Of a stretch of DNA of 64,000 bases, positions 48,676 through 63,200 are shown one piece after another (the first letter of the stretch is position 1; every line of letters starts with the position of its first letter). The DNA is taken from positions 362,768-426,767 of the forward strand of contig VTPC01001891.1 in the NCBI GenBank assembly GCA_011009095.1, read 5' to 3'. A model generated the notes under the pieces. It did no database searches. It was not told the origin of the DNA and was given only the letters and a program-made list of their open reading frames with translations. The translations under genes and the position numbers were made by a program. This DNA is from Ignelater luminosus (lineage: Eukaryota > Arthropoda > Insecta > Coleoptera > Elateridae).

Positions 48676-51600
48676 TTTTTTATAGTTTGAACAGTGGCAC
48701 TGTCTGAGTAGTGTTGGAGAGCTGGTTTTGAATCTCACTAACTACATGCACATTAAATGTTACTTAAAAATCGCGTTACTAATTTCGTTGAACTCGGTAA
48801 TAAAACTTGATTGGTAGTCGCAATCAAGAAGTGTTTACATACATATGCGAGCTTTTTACTCAAGTGTCCCGCCACTTAGAAAAGTTTGGAAATAACTACT
48901 TTAAGGTTTACTCTTTAACGATTATGTATCACCAATTAAAATGCACCTCCAACATGTCTGTATTAATAGCATCTACCAAATCCATCATAGGCTCCAATCT
49001 TAATTTTCCTAAAAAAAAGATTGTCGCGTATTTTCAGTTTCGAACGCATCGCTTAATAGATCTATGAACTTACAGTCAAACCCGTTCATGTAGTGTTTGG
49101 TTTCGATATAGTTTTTCTGGGTTTTGTTTTTCAAGTAATTCTAAACTGCTCTGAAGTGACAATTTTTCTTGGTCAGTTGGTCAGTATATTGAAAAAGAAA
49201 TATTGTTTTATGTACGTGAATTGCATCTACTTCACTTGAACATGTGGCTGATAGGTTTCCCAAAGTATTAACAACCAGTATACAGATCACTGGATTGCCG
49301 TAAAGTACAAGATCAACTGATCTCTTGCCATTTATTTATATTTCGTTAATTCGCGAATCAGATATCTCTGACACTCAAAAGATAAAGTACTTCCATGTAA
49401 ATTCAGAAACGTCAAATTTCTAGTTTCTTAGCAGATCAAATTGTAGACCTATTGTTCAAACCTTTCATTATCAGTATTATTACTAAGCTCTTTTGCAAGG
49501 GCCGATCTATATGGCAAGTACAACTCTTCTACTACTCTGGGCAAAACGTAGAATTTGCGGTTCTTACTATTTGCTGTACCGATTGTGCCCCATAATATAT
49601 AGTTGTTTCGTTTTACCAAATTTATCGCCTAGCTCGCCCTTCTTCCAGGCCGACCACTGCCCTTTTTTACATTGCTTTATAAATGTCTTTCAATAATAAA
49701 TCAGTATGGTTTACTGGAATGAACATCATGGGGCTTGATGCTAAGGAGAACACTGTCTGATGGATCCATGAATGCAAAATGATGCTGAACTGGATGGTTG
49801 TAACGCCATATTTATACTACCCTGCAATGTTAGCAAACTTATTTACAGTTTTACTGTCTTTCTCTGCTAGGTTTTGATATACAGAACATTTCAATGATCT
49901 ATATTACTAAAGAAAGTTCTACAGAATGTTATCTCCATTTCTTAAATTAAATATCTTCAATTTCAGTGCCTTTAAACAGAATTTTTCTTTTTCTTTGAAA
50001 TAGAGCCAAATTTAATTGATAGTCCAATTGAAATGGTTTTTATCATGCATCATTTGACCATAATTTATTATAATTTTTTTATTCAACTTTTCCGCTCTAA
50101 TTAATTGAAAATAAATTTCGCAAGTTTATTACACTAAAATTGTGCATAGTCAGCAAATACAAATAAGTTAAGAGTTGCTCCTCAAAAAGGGCTCTAAGAT
50201 TGGGAAATAAAAAAAACTTTTGTTTCACTAAAGCTTTATTATTATGCAACTAATTAATTATCAACACCTTTTTGTCGTCATTGCTATGTTTTTGTTGATC
50301 GAATTTAGATCTTTCTGTGAAAAATTCAATAGATTTTTCAAACTCTGCATACGTTGTTATATTACATGTAGAAGAATAAACTATACATAATAAATTTGGT
50401 TGTTTTTGCAATTAATAGCTTAGAGATTTTTCAATTTGTAAGTAGGTAAATGCTATTAATACTATATCAAAATAGTTTCGCATAACTCTCTACCATAAAA
50501 CATAAATTCTCAGTGGTGCATGGAACGTTAACTCTTTTTATTAAATAGGTATTTGCAACGATCTTAGATAATGAGCAATTACTAGTCAACAAGTTAGTAG
50601 AAAAATATACTTCATTGATGAAATATTATTCAGTGTTATTGCAATGAAGGTATTGTTTATGTTTTAAACAAAATATGACTAGATATAACTTTGTATTAAC
50701 AAATCTAGTTAGCTGTTATAAGTTAACTAGAGTACGTAAATAAATATTTGTTAATAACATTGATAAGATAGTCAATAAGTTATTAAGCTGTTGATTTTAA
50801 TAGACTCAATTTGATGTAGTAGCGAAAACCTTCCGGCATCCTCCTTTTCCTATTGCAATTCGTACGCGTAAGTCTTCTTTCTTGTAATAATGACGACAGA
50901 TAAACAAGCTAATAAAGACAAATTTCTAATTCCATTCCGTTGTCGATTTCAATGTATATTAATATTGTTATTTTCAAAGTTTGATTTTTCATTAAATAAA
51001 GGAGTAAAGTTCGCATTTAAGACTTTTAAATTAAAAACTCAAATAGGTATTCGAAATAAGACATTTCTTAGCAAAGAATCATAAAAACAACAACAACCCG
51101 CATTGTCCTTAATTTCTACAGAATAAACAAGGTGAGATATAATATTAAAAATAAACATGACATAGACACACATTATTTGTTAGAAAAGTAAATAATAAAA
51201 CATGCAAAAACCTCGAAGTATAAATCATATACCTACAGTTTATTTGCAGTAATATATGTGCATACCAGCTGATTTTAGAATTAAACCATATTTTTATCTG
51301 TCTTCAGACATTATCTTAAACAACTATTTGTTTTTCTACCGCATATAAATCTTCCATCCTTTTAAACTAGAATGTAAATATAGACTAAAATCTAGAACTA
51401 CTACCTACATACCGCCTTAAACCTGAGAATTTCCGATAAATAAAGCAGGTACGAAAAAGTGAGCGTTCTTAAAATTTCCGTCTTCAAATAAAAAAGAGAC
51501 CCACGTTCTACAACAAAAATCACTTTGTGTGTATATGTTTGGTTGGTATACTCCTACATTTATTAGAGTGTAAAATTTGAATAAACAGATTCAATCTTAA

Positions 51601-52857
51601 GTAATGTTTGAATTGGAATATAGTGTTTGAAAATGTGGAAATCAATAGCAGCGGTAGCTTTTTTATGAGGACTGTAAATATTTAATATTGCTAATAAAAA
51701 CCATTTAGAAGGTTTAATAAATTCGTTTCTTCGAAATTGTTTCGATGATACCACAATATTTCGTGTTTGTTTACTAAACGGTATTTGTTTCATATCGATA
51801 GTCACGCTAATTTAGATGATTTTAAACGAATAAATTGTACTAAAGATTAATGATAGCAGAACTAAATACGTTTAAAAAGGCTTATACACTTTGCTATTAA
51901 GACAACCACTGAAATATGCGTTATTTTCCACCTGCATCAATTTTTGAAATCTGTCTTCATTTAGTGAAGATAAAAATAAACCAAATATTGTCTCATGTCA
52001 TTATTTCATTATCTCAACTGGTTGTCTAGTATTACGTACGTTTAAATCAACGTTCGATCATTAAACATAAAACCATTATTTGTGGGCTCTATTAGACACT
52101 GTCTCACAAAGTAATTTTGTTACCATAGAATTTAAGTTCTCAAAGTTTGGTGTCTATAAGATCCTGTCTGAAGCTCTTATGTTGAACTTAATCAAGATAT
52201 ATGAAGTTCTGCAGGACACCTCAAGCTTATTCGTAATTTGAAAATTGTCTTGGTAAAATTTCTATTTTCTTATATTATCAAACATTATTAAAGCGAGATG
52301 TTTGTTGACACTTTTTCCAGGGTAAGATTTTTTGCATCAAACAACAAAACATTATCCTATTCAATTTTTGTGTGTTTGTGTTCATTCAGAAACCTGTTGC
52401 AAGGTATGATTTCGGAATACAAATGTTTCCATTAGCTGTCCAGATCGGTACTAGAACTACAACTGATTATGAATAGATTACGCGAAATGTTTGTGGAGCG
52501 ATTTATTGTCACAACTTTATGTACGCGTGATGAGAATACGCCCAATAAATACGTTAATAATAAGTTCCATAGTTGCTCAACGCATACCTTTATCTTCTGC
52601 TAGTATAGTGTTTCCAACCAGTATACCACCAAGCAGACTGATGTACCCAGTTGCTCAACATGTTGTAATTAAGAAACCTCAAAAAACATTAAGTTGCAAG
52701 GGAAATGTGGAACGGCATTTAGAGTCGATTTGAGTAGAGTTTATATCGTTTTAAAAACGATTTCTGATGAAATTGGCCTTACTAAGATTCCCATTGTACC
52801 ATCGACCTGGTAAGAAATTAGTTCAAGAAAAAATACATATTCTCAGGATCCTCAGTG
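48676..52857. other. Intron segment, no recognised feature
   Basis: AT-rich; slightly GC-richer patches at 49490-49690 and 52480-52740 do not match any family. TTTTTCCAG|G|GTAAGA at 52312-52327 resembles a recursive site but has one extra base between acceptor and donor. Confidence 0.4.
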
Positions 52858-52877
52858 ACCTGGAAAAGTCAGGGAAG
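52858..52877 (+). repeat. CCTGGAAAAGTCAGG repeat scrap, copy 1
   Basis: ACCTGGAAAAGTCAGGGAAG is shared with 54173-54190 and resembles a motif of a widespread arthropod interspersed repeat. The rest of the unit is not recognisable here. Confidence 0.45.
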
Positions 52878-53581
52878 AATTTCTAACTCTATGTTTCTAA
52901 TCATAAATATATTTGATAATTTTAATTGTACTCGTTTTCAGGTGGCAAGTTAAATCGTACGGAACTGAACGAGTACCAAATATATGGTATTTTGGCGTGT
53001 TCTGACGCTCGTTGTGTGATATTGCCGTAGTGGTAGACTTCCTTCCTTTTTTTCAATTTTAACTCTATGTGCACTACAGTCGTTCGACTATTACCAAAAG
53101 AGCTTTCATAGTTTGAAAATTGATTATGGAGAATAGAGCTCACTTTTCATGTACCACCTGGTACGACAGCATTTTGAGGAGCAAGATGTACAAAAAAACA
53201 TTTTTGCAAAACTTCATCACTACTATGTTATCTTTTTAAACACAAATTGCTCTCAATAATGTACACAACCATTGTTAGTTGTTGAGGTTATGTGTCTCCT
53301 AATGCTTTTGACTTGCATTTCGTATGCATTTGATCGTTTGATAATTTCTTTTTCGGTCTTTTTACTCCATGACCATGTAATAACACTCCATACTCTACTC
53401 GTTAAATGTATGTTATGTTTGCATGTGCAAGAATTTTGTTGTATAATGTGGAGTCCACATAACCACAGTGATTAAGAACAGAGCTACTAGTTTTAACACA
53501 GATTATATTAATCTAGAATGGGCTAGAACGGAATATTTAACCTGTCAACTTATTTCAGTTCAAACCGCCTAGTGTTCATTT

Positions 53582-53784
53582 CACCGGCCCAAGACGTTAG
53601 GCACAGCTTAAAGGCGTTATGGGGCGCCAAAGTAAAACTTGCCTTTCAGGTCTATTTCGAGTCGAAGACGGGGATTGCCCATGCGTTTGTTCTGAAGTTT
53701 CAAAAGAACAAACCCCCCCCCCATGTCGAGACCCCAAAGACAGTATTTTGCTTAAGAATGTTGACATGCTTTGAACCGGCACTA
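53582..53784. mobile_element. Small hAT-like element, relative of 6513-6709
   Basis: A GC-rich block of about 200 bp with diverged inverted ends (left ACCGGCCCAAG; inverse of right GTGCCGGTTCAAAG). It shares motifs with the element at 6513-6709: AAGAyrTTrGGC near the left end, an internal GGGGCGCC, and ATGC-CTTG--CCGGC at the right end. A 10-C run lies at 53713-53722. No target duplication is clear. Confidence 0.45.
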
Positions 53785-54172
53785 ATTTTTAGTGAAATCA
53801 CATAGTGCAAAATGAATGCCGTAGTTGCATTTTTAGAATGCAAAGTTAAAAAAAAACGGTTATGGAAGATTAATATCGTTACGATTATAACACAATAATA
53901 TTTCTTAATATAATTCTTAACTTTTTAAAAGCCACTGAATTTCTTTCACGAAATCGGCCCAATGCGCCCATTGCCAAATGTCAACTATCTGTATCCCGCC
54001 TGGAACACAATGATTGTGGCTAGAATCCCAACTTGAATTAATTTCTCAAAACTAAACTAAAACGGTTCAACTGCTAATTATTTTAAATAATATAATGATA
54101 GTGCTAATAATATCGATTGATCACAAAAATGTAAACGTATGATCTGGATATTTGTGAAAAACTTACTGGAAA
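53785..54172. other. Intron spacer, nothing recognised
   Basis: No gene or repeat recognised between the hAT-like element and the second repeat scrap. Confidence 0.4.
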
Positions 54173-54232
54173 ACCTGGAAAAGTCAGGAAATTCTATTGT
54201 AGTAAATCACGGGGAACCCTGATCCTAAATTG
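54173..54232 (+). repeat. CCTGGAAAAGTCAGG repeat scrap, copy 2
   Basis: ACCTGGAAAAGTCAGGAAATT is followed by GGGGAACCCTGATCCTAA. It matches copy 1 at 52858-52877 over about 18 bases and extends further toward a CCCTGAT-type end, so it is probably the better-preserved end of the same repeat family. Confidence 0.45.
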
Positions 54233-57200
54233 TTACGTGACCAGAAAGCAAGAAACAACAGCTCATTAATTGACACGAGCAACATTTTATGCATTATACT
54301 AAAATAATATACAGCACAAAATGTGTTGCCTCATGATAATATTATGGCTTGCTCAAAGGTTTCCAGTCTCTTAGGAAATTGGACACATTAAAAATTGTCG
54401 ATATCATTTATTTTCAAAGTTGGGGCTTTCTTGCTTGGATAGAAATAGATATCAGTGCCGAATCCAGTGATAACCGAAACTCAGTTTTGTTTAATTTTTT
54501 GCTTTGCCAGGAAGTGTAGTGCTTTACGTGTAATTTTTGAAAATTCTATTATAAACGTGTACTTAAAAGAACAAAGTGAAATGCTGCTGCACACCTTACA
54601 AAATGTTTGCTTGATAACAGGCTGCAAACATATTTGGTAAAGCAACCACATTGACTGATTTGTATTAAATGTCCTATAATCATTTTATTCAATTTGATTT
54701 TCGTTGTAGCTTAAGCAAACATCACCGAAATTCAGTTAACACTTTTGCTACCTTTCAGAAAATATCAGATTAGCATTAGTTAACGACCACCATCTATTAT
54801 TATTTTAAAACGCTTGCAGTTAAAAAAAAAGTCTGTAGAACAGGATTTACCAAATTATCTGTGCATTAAGTGCATTGGACACGATTGTCAGTAGTGCATG
54901 TAATATAAAAAATAAAGAAAAAACAAATTACGTCATATTTTGACATTAATAAATTCTCGTCGATTAGTTAGTTCATTTCCACCACAACATTTTCAGACCA
55001 TTAATCCATAAAATGTCGTATTTTCACTTGTAATAGTTGCTTATAGACGACGTTTACCTAATCACAAACAGTTGAAAATCATAAGTTAGCAGTTAAAAGT
55101 ATATAATTTGATATGCGTAATGGGTACGTTGTTCGAATTTACATTCCCTCAACATTTTCAATCAGAAAACTCCACCTCGATAGGCGGATCCGTTTGAAAG
55201 GTTGTTTAATGAATGATAGCAGCTACCATTTATTTGCACACAGATAAATTTTACCTGTTTAGTTTACATATCACATGTGTATCTATCATCTTAGACAATA
55301 ATCTAATCAATGACGCGTGCTTCCAAGCAGATGGTAGCACGCAAGCAAATAAAAAACACGGAAAGTATTGTTTTCATGATTCTTTCTTCATGAAAAATAC
55401 TTTCCTTAATACTTTAGTATATAAAAGGAAAATTAAGTTTCATTCAACTGTCGGAAACGATAATTTATATTTTTGTAAATATAACCGAATCTTAAATGAA
55501 AAGGTGACTTAATTTTTTCCTTAAATAACCTTGGAAGTGCACGATGTTAATCATAACAATTATTGTAAGCATAACACGAAACTAGCATCGAAATTAGAAG
55601 TGCTGTTTGAATTGCAAACAAAAAAGATCCTGAAAGATCGATTTAAATTTAATTTGCTACGGGCTAGTTTTTCTTTATATATATTTAAATGATACAAATC
55701 TGTTGGAAGATTATCACCTATGTATAGCAAAAAATCATGATTTATTAATTATCTCAAAGACCTTCCTTAATTAATGATTCGCTAGAATTATAAAACGGAA
55801 ATAATTTTTCCCATGCACACAGATTTTTTTCTTGTAGCGTTTGACAAAAACCGTTCGTGCCGACACAGATACAGATAATTACATTTTAAAGTAAATCGTG
55901 ATGTATTAACCTTCAATTTTATTTATCTAATTTTTATGCAAAAATATCTTTTTATTGCTTAAAGCCAAACCTTTTTTATCGTTTCTTAAACATGATCACA
56001 TTCATCTTTTTTTTCTATAATTGTTTTGCTGCATCTGACGATTACGTTGTGTTGTAGATAATACAAATAGCATTTTGTGAGTGACATAATATGTTTGAAG
56101 GTAAACATTTAACTAGGATAATTTGACTATAAAAGGATTTGCCAGAAGCTAATAGAGAGAAAATAGGAGCTTTTAATTGGGCAATGAATGCAAGAAATTC
56201 ATTCTTGAGTAGGTATATAAATAATCAGTTAAACTGAGACTAAAACCAAACAAAGACTTTTTTATTGCATTCGTGTACTGTTTAACCTTAAGATTTTTGG
56301 CATCCGATTGTTGTAAAGTTATATATAGCTTTAAACGATTTTAAATTATGTAAGATAAACGAATTCTTATGCTAAAAAAAAACAATAACATACTTAAAAT
56401 GTTCAATTGGGTATTTTTTTGTTTTGTTCGTAATGTTAGTAGCAGATGCAACTGAACGCAAAACTGTTATGTTATATAATATATGTGAGCAAGTAAATAA
56501 GCCTCAGAAACTCGCATTAAACTAAAACTAAAAATGCGAACAACTCCAAATATCGACTGTAAATTAAAAAGATTTTCTGGAAGAAAAGAGATATTTGTTG
56601 TACAAGAAAAGATTTTCTGAGAAAAGATTTTTTTGTCTTGTCATCACAAACTTAAAACTTCGTGATACTGATAGATCTTCACTTCTTCTCTTTCAATATT
56701 TAATAATTATTAATTAATTAATTCTCATTGCAATCATTTCTTTAAATCAAATTAAAACAAAAATCCAGTATTATGGTATTAACCAGCACCGAAAATAGAA
56801 AGACTAATTTTGACAAAGACTGATAGCACTTTTGGTAAAATCCAAAGAGTCGGTTATTGTAGTTGTTCAAATTGGCCCGAAGAGAAACTTCACCAAGTTG
56901 ATAAACAGGACCGATTAAGAAATTCGGCATAGCTTTGATGAGAATCGTGAAACCTTTTAAGAGTAATGCCAAACTCGAACTTAGAGCTGTGCTGTACTGT
57001 GAATTGCTTCAGTAATAGTACCATGATGACCTTTTATTTATGAACTACTAAATACGTAAGTTGGAGAATCAATATAGAATGGTTTGAAAAGTAGAACCAA
57101 AACAAATAATCCAATCTAAATCTCGGTCAATCTGAAAAACTGCCTCACTAAAAAGGCTTTATGGACTTTAAAAGTCCGACTTGTAAAGTTGATCTACGTC

Positions 57201-60200
57201 GTTTAATTCTATTCTATTCAATTCAACAGTCTACTCTTCTAAATATAACTTTGTCTTATAACTTAATTCCAGTGTATAAAAGATAAAGAAATCATTGACA
57301 CATCAAAAAAAAATGTTTAAGACAACCTAAACCTCGCTTTATTTTCGAAAATAAAATTTAAAATTGATGGAAATAGGTTAGACATGTGACAGAAAACTTG
57401 ATTCTAATAATAATATTCTAACAATGCCTTGTTTTCAAGGTACAACGCTTTGAAGTTTTATTTATTGATTTTGCAAATTTTTATAATCGACGTCATTGCC
57501 AGACTCAGGAGAAATTTGGAAAGGGGAGAGCATAAAGAACACGTTACACCAATATTGTTCTTTGGAGGTAATGAAACACATTCGGTTCGATTTTTTTTTT
57601 TTATATAATTGGTGACTGAAGATGCCAGCTATAAATAGAATATTATAATCCACAACTTATGACCTCAATGATGAGGTTCATCGTGGACAGTAGATCTAGT
57701 TCTACACTATTTGATGATATCATTCCTAAACTCGACTTTTATCTGTTTAACCTTCATTTTGTTTCAGAAAGATCTTCGTCTTCTTTAAGGTATTTTTATT
57801 AAGAACGGATTCCTTGGAATTGTCATTGACACAGACCTCATAGAAGTGACTTGTAACACAAAAACTGATTTTTTTTTGTTTATATTATTTAACTACTACT
57901 ATTCAGTTTTAGTGTTTGTTTCTTCCATTTATATTATCTTATCAGTAACATTTTATAATTTTAATTTAACCGTAATGAAAGTAAATGAACTATCAGATGG
58001 CATTGTAGATACTAATACTTCTCGATGAAAATTGTTTTGGTAGGTAAACCTTTTTTAAGAACTTGATAACTGAGCCCAGGCATGAAAACTAAATTTAAAA
58101 ACGCATACAATTGTACTACCACACACTATAGCTGACTCGTGCTGAAGAAAGGAAGTGATTGACTGGGTATTAATTGTTTTTTCTGTTACATAAAAAGTAG
58201 TTATGCACAGAGAAACAATACTATCTAAAAGGTATGTTTTCTCAATGAATTACTCAAATAAAACTAACTATTCTGTTATTTCCGTTATTTCCAGAACAAC
58301 AAAACCCCAGACAATATAAAGATCTATTGATTACTATGATTATAACTAATAAATTAGTGCAGTGGTTAAAACGTTGAAAACAATTTTTTACGATGATATA
58401 CACCTTGAATAATTATTATAAATAACACTCTTCTTTTTTAAATAATTGTCAAATTTCATGGGCGAGACGTTATAAATCTTGTTTAAACGAGAGAAAAAGG
58501 GTGTATAATATAAAGTTCATTATACTAAATATATTTATTTTATAGCAAACTTTTATGTATGTGAAAATTTTAACAACTAGCACATTAACATATGTTTAAG
58601 TCCCCATATTCAAATATGATGTCACTAAACTTCAAAACCATATTATTATCGTCTTATTTGTCATTTTATTTATGGGTGATGATGATGGTTATGTAATTAC
58701 GTTGACTGTATGTATGGATGTATTTATATATTGTATGTATGTGCATATGTAATATTGGTGATGTTTTTTGTATTATTATCAACAATATCTGAAAAGCAAT
58801 TTATTTATGTATAAATTATTGCCAAATAATAATTAAAGAATTCTTTGAAAAAACAATGACTTTTAATACGCCATATACTGTCTTCTGAATTAATCTATCT
58901 TATGATAGTTTAACCTTAGTTTCAATCAAATTTAATATCTGTGATAATAGTTAAAATTACTTAGATGATAGTAACTTTATAAACTAATTGAGTCACAATT
59001 TATACTGAAGAAATAAACGTACATTGTATCAGGTACTCCATATTTATCCTTTTCATAGAATCAGAATTTCTCAGGATTTACTTACTTGAGTTGATAATTA
59101 AATACCGTTGCTTAAGTATAAATTTATTGAGGTGTTATAATAAACAGAAGATTCTTTAAAGTGTAAAATAAATAAATGTAGAACTATTTTTGTAAGAAAA
59201 AATAAATTTTTAGATTTAAAGTGTTAACGATCCAAATTCCCCTGAAAAATGCATAAAGCAATCAGGAACGTTAAAAATGATTTTAGAATGTTTTTTCTAA
59301 TCATCATATGGTATGTGTTAAAGCTAATTGTATTTGTTGTGAAATTTAGCGCGTTTGTGCTAATTAATTTTTAAATACTTTTCTCTTTCTGATGTGCAAA
59401 TGAATACAACTGTTTTTGCTGTTTGAGAATAATCACTGTAAGATTATATGTAAATTTAAAAGCTTGTGAACGATTGATGATTTCAGCTGCTTTTCGTATT
59501 CATCTTGCATCTTCAATTCGCATTTTATGACCAATTTTGGTCTGATGTGATTTCAACTCAATCAATCATTCCATTAGTCGCTTCTCATTTGTTTTTCTAA
59601 TCTTTCAATGTTGAAATCCTGTGTCTTTTTTGAATACTTTTCTATTTACATAAAATAAAACGTGGTAAGAAGGTTGCGTGGAAATAGAGAAAGCTTAAGG
59701 TACTCTAATTTCTTTTTGCAATTTTAAAACATCTGTAAATAATTATAATATCTATTAGATTATTTTTAAGAAACTGTACATGATCTCAGAAATGCAAATT
59801 GAAATCTGACATGAGAGATCTTGAGATCGATAGCGTAAAACCTAAAATTTAACGGTTTTTGGCCTTGGCGCTGAAATCTCAATTGAAGATACGGGCTTTC
59901 AAAAAACGATTTAGTGACCAGTTACGTAGCTTTAAGATACTATAAGTATTAAACATAACGGCTCCTTATCCGTCGAAACGGAAATAGCACATTAAAAAAA
60001 AGTTTCATAAGGCCATTTATTGTCGCATGAGTTCATATTTGGAAAATGAGACGCGGAGTAAAAGAAATGGTCAAAATAATATTTAGAGATTTTTAAATAT
60101 GTTGTGTAATTGTGATCAGACTCCATTGACCCAAATCATTATATTGCATTTTCCTCTGGTTAACAAACACTCCCAGATCTTCTTGCAATTTTATTTCTAA

Positions 60201-63200
60201 TGGCATTTTCTTGCTTTCTAGTATTAATTAAAAACAAATTAGGTAATAATTAACAATTACTAACCGAAAAAGGATTTTTGTAAAGTGTAATTTGTTTAGT
60301 CTTATACACTCTCCTACCTAATTCACTCAATAAAAATGACAGGTGGAGTTGATCTCCTATTGTTTAAGCATATTCTAGCCGGATTGGCTGTCTATTCGGC
60401 TTAAAAATTTTATAAATGATCCGAATCGCATGTCATCATATTACAATCAATCATTATAAATTCACTACTGACACGTATCCGAAGGTTACATCTTATGGTT
60501 TTTTATGTCCAGGTATATGAATATATTTTTGCTTAAATTCTTTCACAATTAGTCAAATCGTTAAAACGATACGTATTGTGTGCAGTAATTTCCAAACTCG
60601 GATGTTACAATCGGTATGGATTGCTAGAAGATTTTATAAATCGAAATTCGTTTTTTATTGCACGAAAAGCTATTATATTGAAATGTGTGTTTTGCTTTAT
60701 AGTATTGATGTTTCTAAATTTGTAAAATTTTATTGGTCCTGTGCACTTTAGCAAAAGTCCAGTAAAATCATATTTGTTATTGATAGACGATAATTGAAAA
60801 TTATTTACTGCTACGCATGTAGCCAACAAGAAACCCATATAATTAAGGTACAAAGGTAATAAAGTAGTGACCGTTTTGTAGAATTTTTTGTGCAAGCTGC
60901 AAAATACAAAGATTTAGGGAAGTCGTACATTTTTAAAGATAATTTTAATTATTGTAATTGTGAATACCCATATTGTGCATTTCGAAGATCATTTATACAT
61001 ACATCCAAGCTCTTATGGATGATGGTTCTCAGTCAAATTTAATAATACCTGATTTGATATTTTGCAGTTTAAAGTTGGATAACTATGGTAATGTTAATTT
61101 TAAAATAGTAACTTGAACACTGGAAATTAGAAAGAGATTCAATCTCCAGAGAAGTTTTTAAGAAATACTAAATGTGAGAGAAAAATGGTAATCAATTAGA
61201 TTGTCCGACTTGTAGCTCAAATATTCGCAATTCTGCACTATATCCCACTTTTTTCATTTTAATTTACAACCACAAATATATGGGATGTATGATCCCAGAG
61301 AACATTTTTGTAAATCAAATCGCCCCGCATTATTCGAAGAAGAAGAAGTTATTCGCACACATTTATACGAACAACGAATTTTTTAACGAAAAGCGCTCCG
61401 CTCCGAAATGGAATAAAGTAAAAGTACAGGAAAACCAGAGAATTAATGCTAGCGATTTTTACAGAATGTTTACACTTTATACGTGTACTTTATTCTCCAT
61501 AATACCGCTAACAATGCAAAGTTTCTGGTTTCTGCACAGCCTTTATATAGTGCGATCATTAGAATTTCAGTTCCTAGTAGGCTGTGAAATTTTTTCGTAG
61601 GGCATATCTTAGACGCACGCCAATACATAACCCACAAATCATAAACTAACTAATGCTTTCTAATGCAGACTGTCAATTTGACAGATAATAATTGTACTGA
61701 AAATGGAATAAGCTAAGATATTACTTTCTTTTTTATAACCTACTGGGAATTGCTGTTTTAATGATCGCACGTTACATTACAGCATCTAGCTGAGCGTTGC
61801 TATTATGATATGCTTTTAAAATCCGAACACATAACAAGCAAATGGTATTTTTAATAAAACATCGGGAAAAGCAAGAACAATACAACTGGGGCACAAGAAT
61901 TATTAATTATTATTAATAGGTTTTATAACCACCTGCTTCTTTGTACCTCCCAAAGTTCTTTATGCCCTTATGACTTTATTACGTTAGAGGCTACAATAAC
62001 TTTTGCTACCACCTGAAAGTATAATAGACGCAGCTGACAGCGAAGCTTTCTTTTTTGATATTTTAGGAATTTGTATATAATAAACAAGCGAAATTAAAAT
62101 CACTGTATCTTCACTTCGTAAAGAATAACGGGCCAATCTATTTACCACAATTTCAGACGAAATAAATATTAGTTATGAAATCTTTCTGAATTCCAATAAA
62201 CCTTTTCATTCATAGGGTTGTTAGAAATAATAGCATGTTCTTGATTTTGGCGTCGAATGTATCTGCTCGTAAAAAACAGCTTACAGAATAGTCATACAAC
62301 TTAATTGGCAACACCTGACAAGTTTTGCTTGTTTTGTAGAATTTTACCTGATACTCGAGTAGGTATTATTTCCATAAACAAACGCAGTTTATTATTCATA
62401 TGGTGTTATGCTTATGAATGTTGATTTTACTGTCTTACTAAAACAATATCTTAATGTTTGGCTTCCGCTAAAATAAAAATTGCAACACACTTTCTCAACT
62501 TATAAAAATTTAATTGTATTCTACAATACAAAATGATAAAAAGAATGAGATTTTAGTGCCTTCTGTTATGATTTCATATTAAAACATTTGCGTTAATTTA
62601 TTTGCTGTAAAACATAACGGTTTCTAGAAGTTTTAATAGGTAGGCTTGCAATAGGTTCAAATTACAATTCCATGTTTCATTTTTTGTACAATAACAAAAA
62701 TTGGTCGTAAAAATCTTAAGTTCGTTCTACATTTGGTTTGTTGTTACGTTTAAGAATCATCATAAAATAAGGAGTGACGGCAAAATTCGGAATTCAATAT
62801 AGTCTCATATTGCAAACACAATAATTAGCATCTTGTCAAAACTGTTTTATTGTTATTCAAAGGAAAACCTTGGTATCAAATCAACTCGGACGTGTTTTCA
62901 AATTTGGTAGACACTCCTTTATGATAATTTTTACCATTAATGCATATACAGTTCCGATAGTTAAAAGACAAAATGGTGTTTTCAACTACACAGAGTTAAA
63001 GCTTTGAGCAGATGAGTTTATTTTATTCGTCTTCACAAAAAAGATTTAATATTTCCCGAATAAAATTAACGACTTTTGGAAAACGAACGAAATTCTTTTT
63101 ATAGCTTCATTGATGGAGAGTAGCTTGGAGTATTACGTAGGTGGTTTCCTAACTGTAAGAGCAGTTTGGTTTCGACATTCACACAAAATTCGATTTTTTC

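Noticed and set aside
48690-48760. tRNA-like B box (GGTTTTGAATCTC), possible tRNA-derived SINE
   Set aside because: The B box has several mismatches and I could not fold a cloverleaf or find a convincing A box.
57338-57355. Perfect 18-bp palindrome TTTATTTTCGAAAATAAA
   Set aside because: AT-rich palindromes of this size are expected occasionally at this composition; no context suggests function.
57745-57790. Acceptor-like TTTTGTTTCAG followed by a 22-nt stretch and GTATTT
   Set aside because: The donor is weak and the enclosed codons do not match any How exon.
61280-61600. ATG-started open frame of 106 codons
   Set aside because: No recognisable family, poor context and AT-driven residue composition (K, N, F, I). 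A frame this long can occur by chance in 64 kb.
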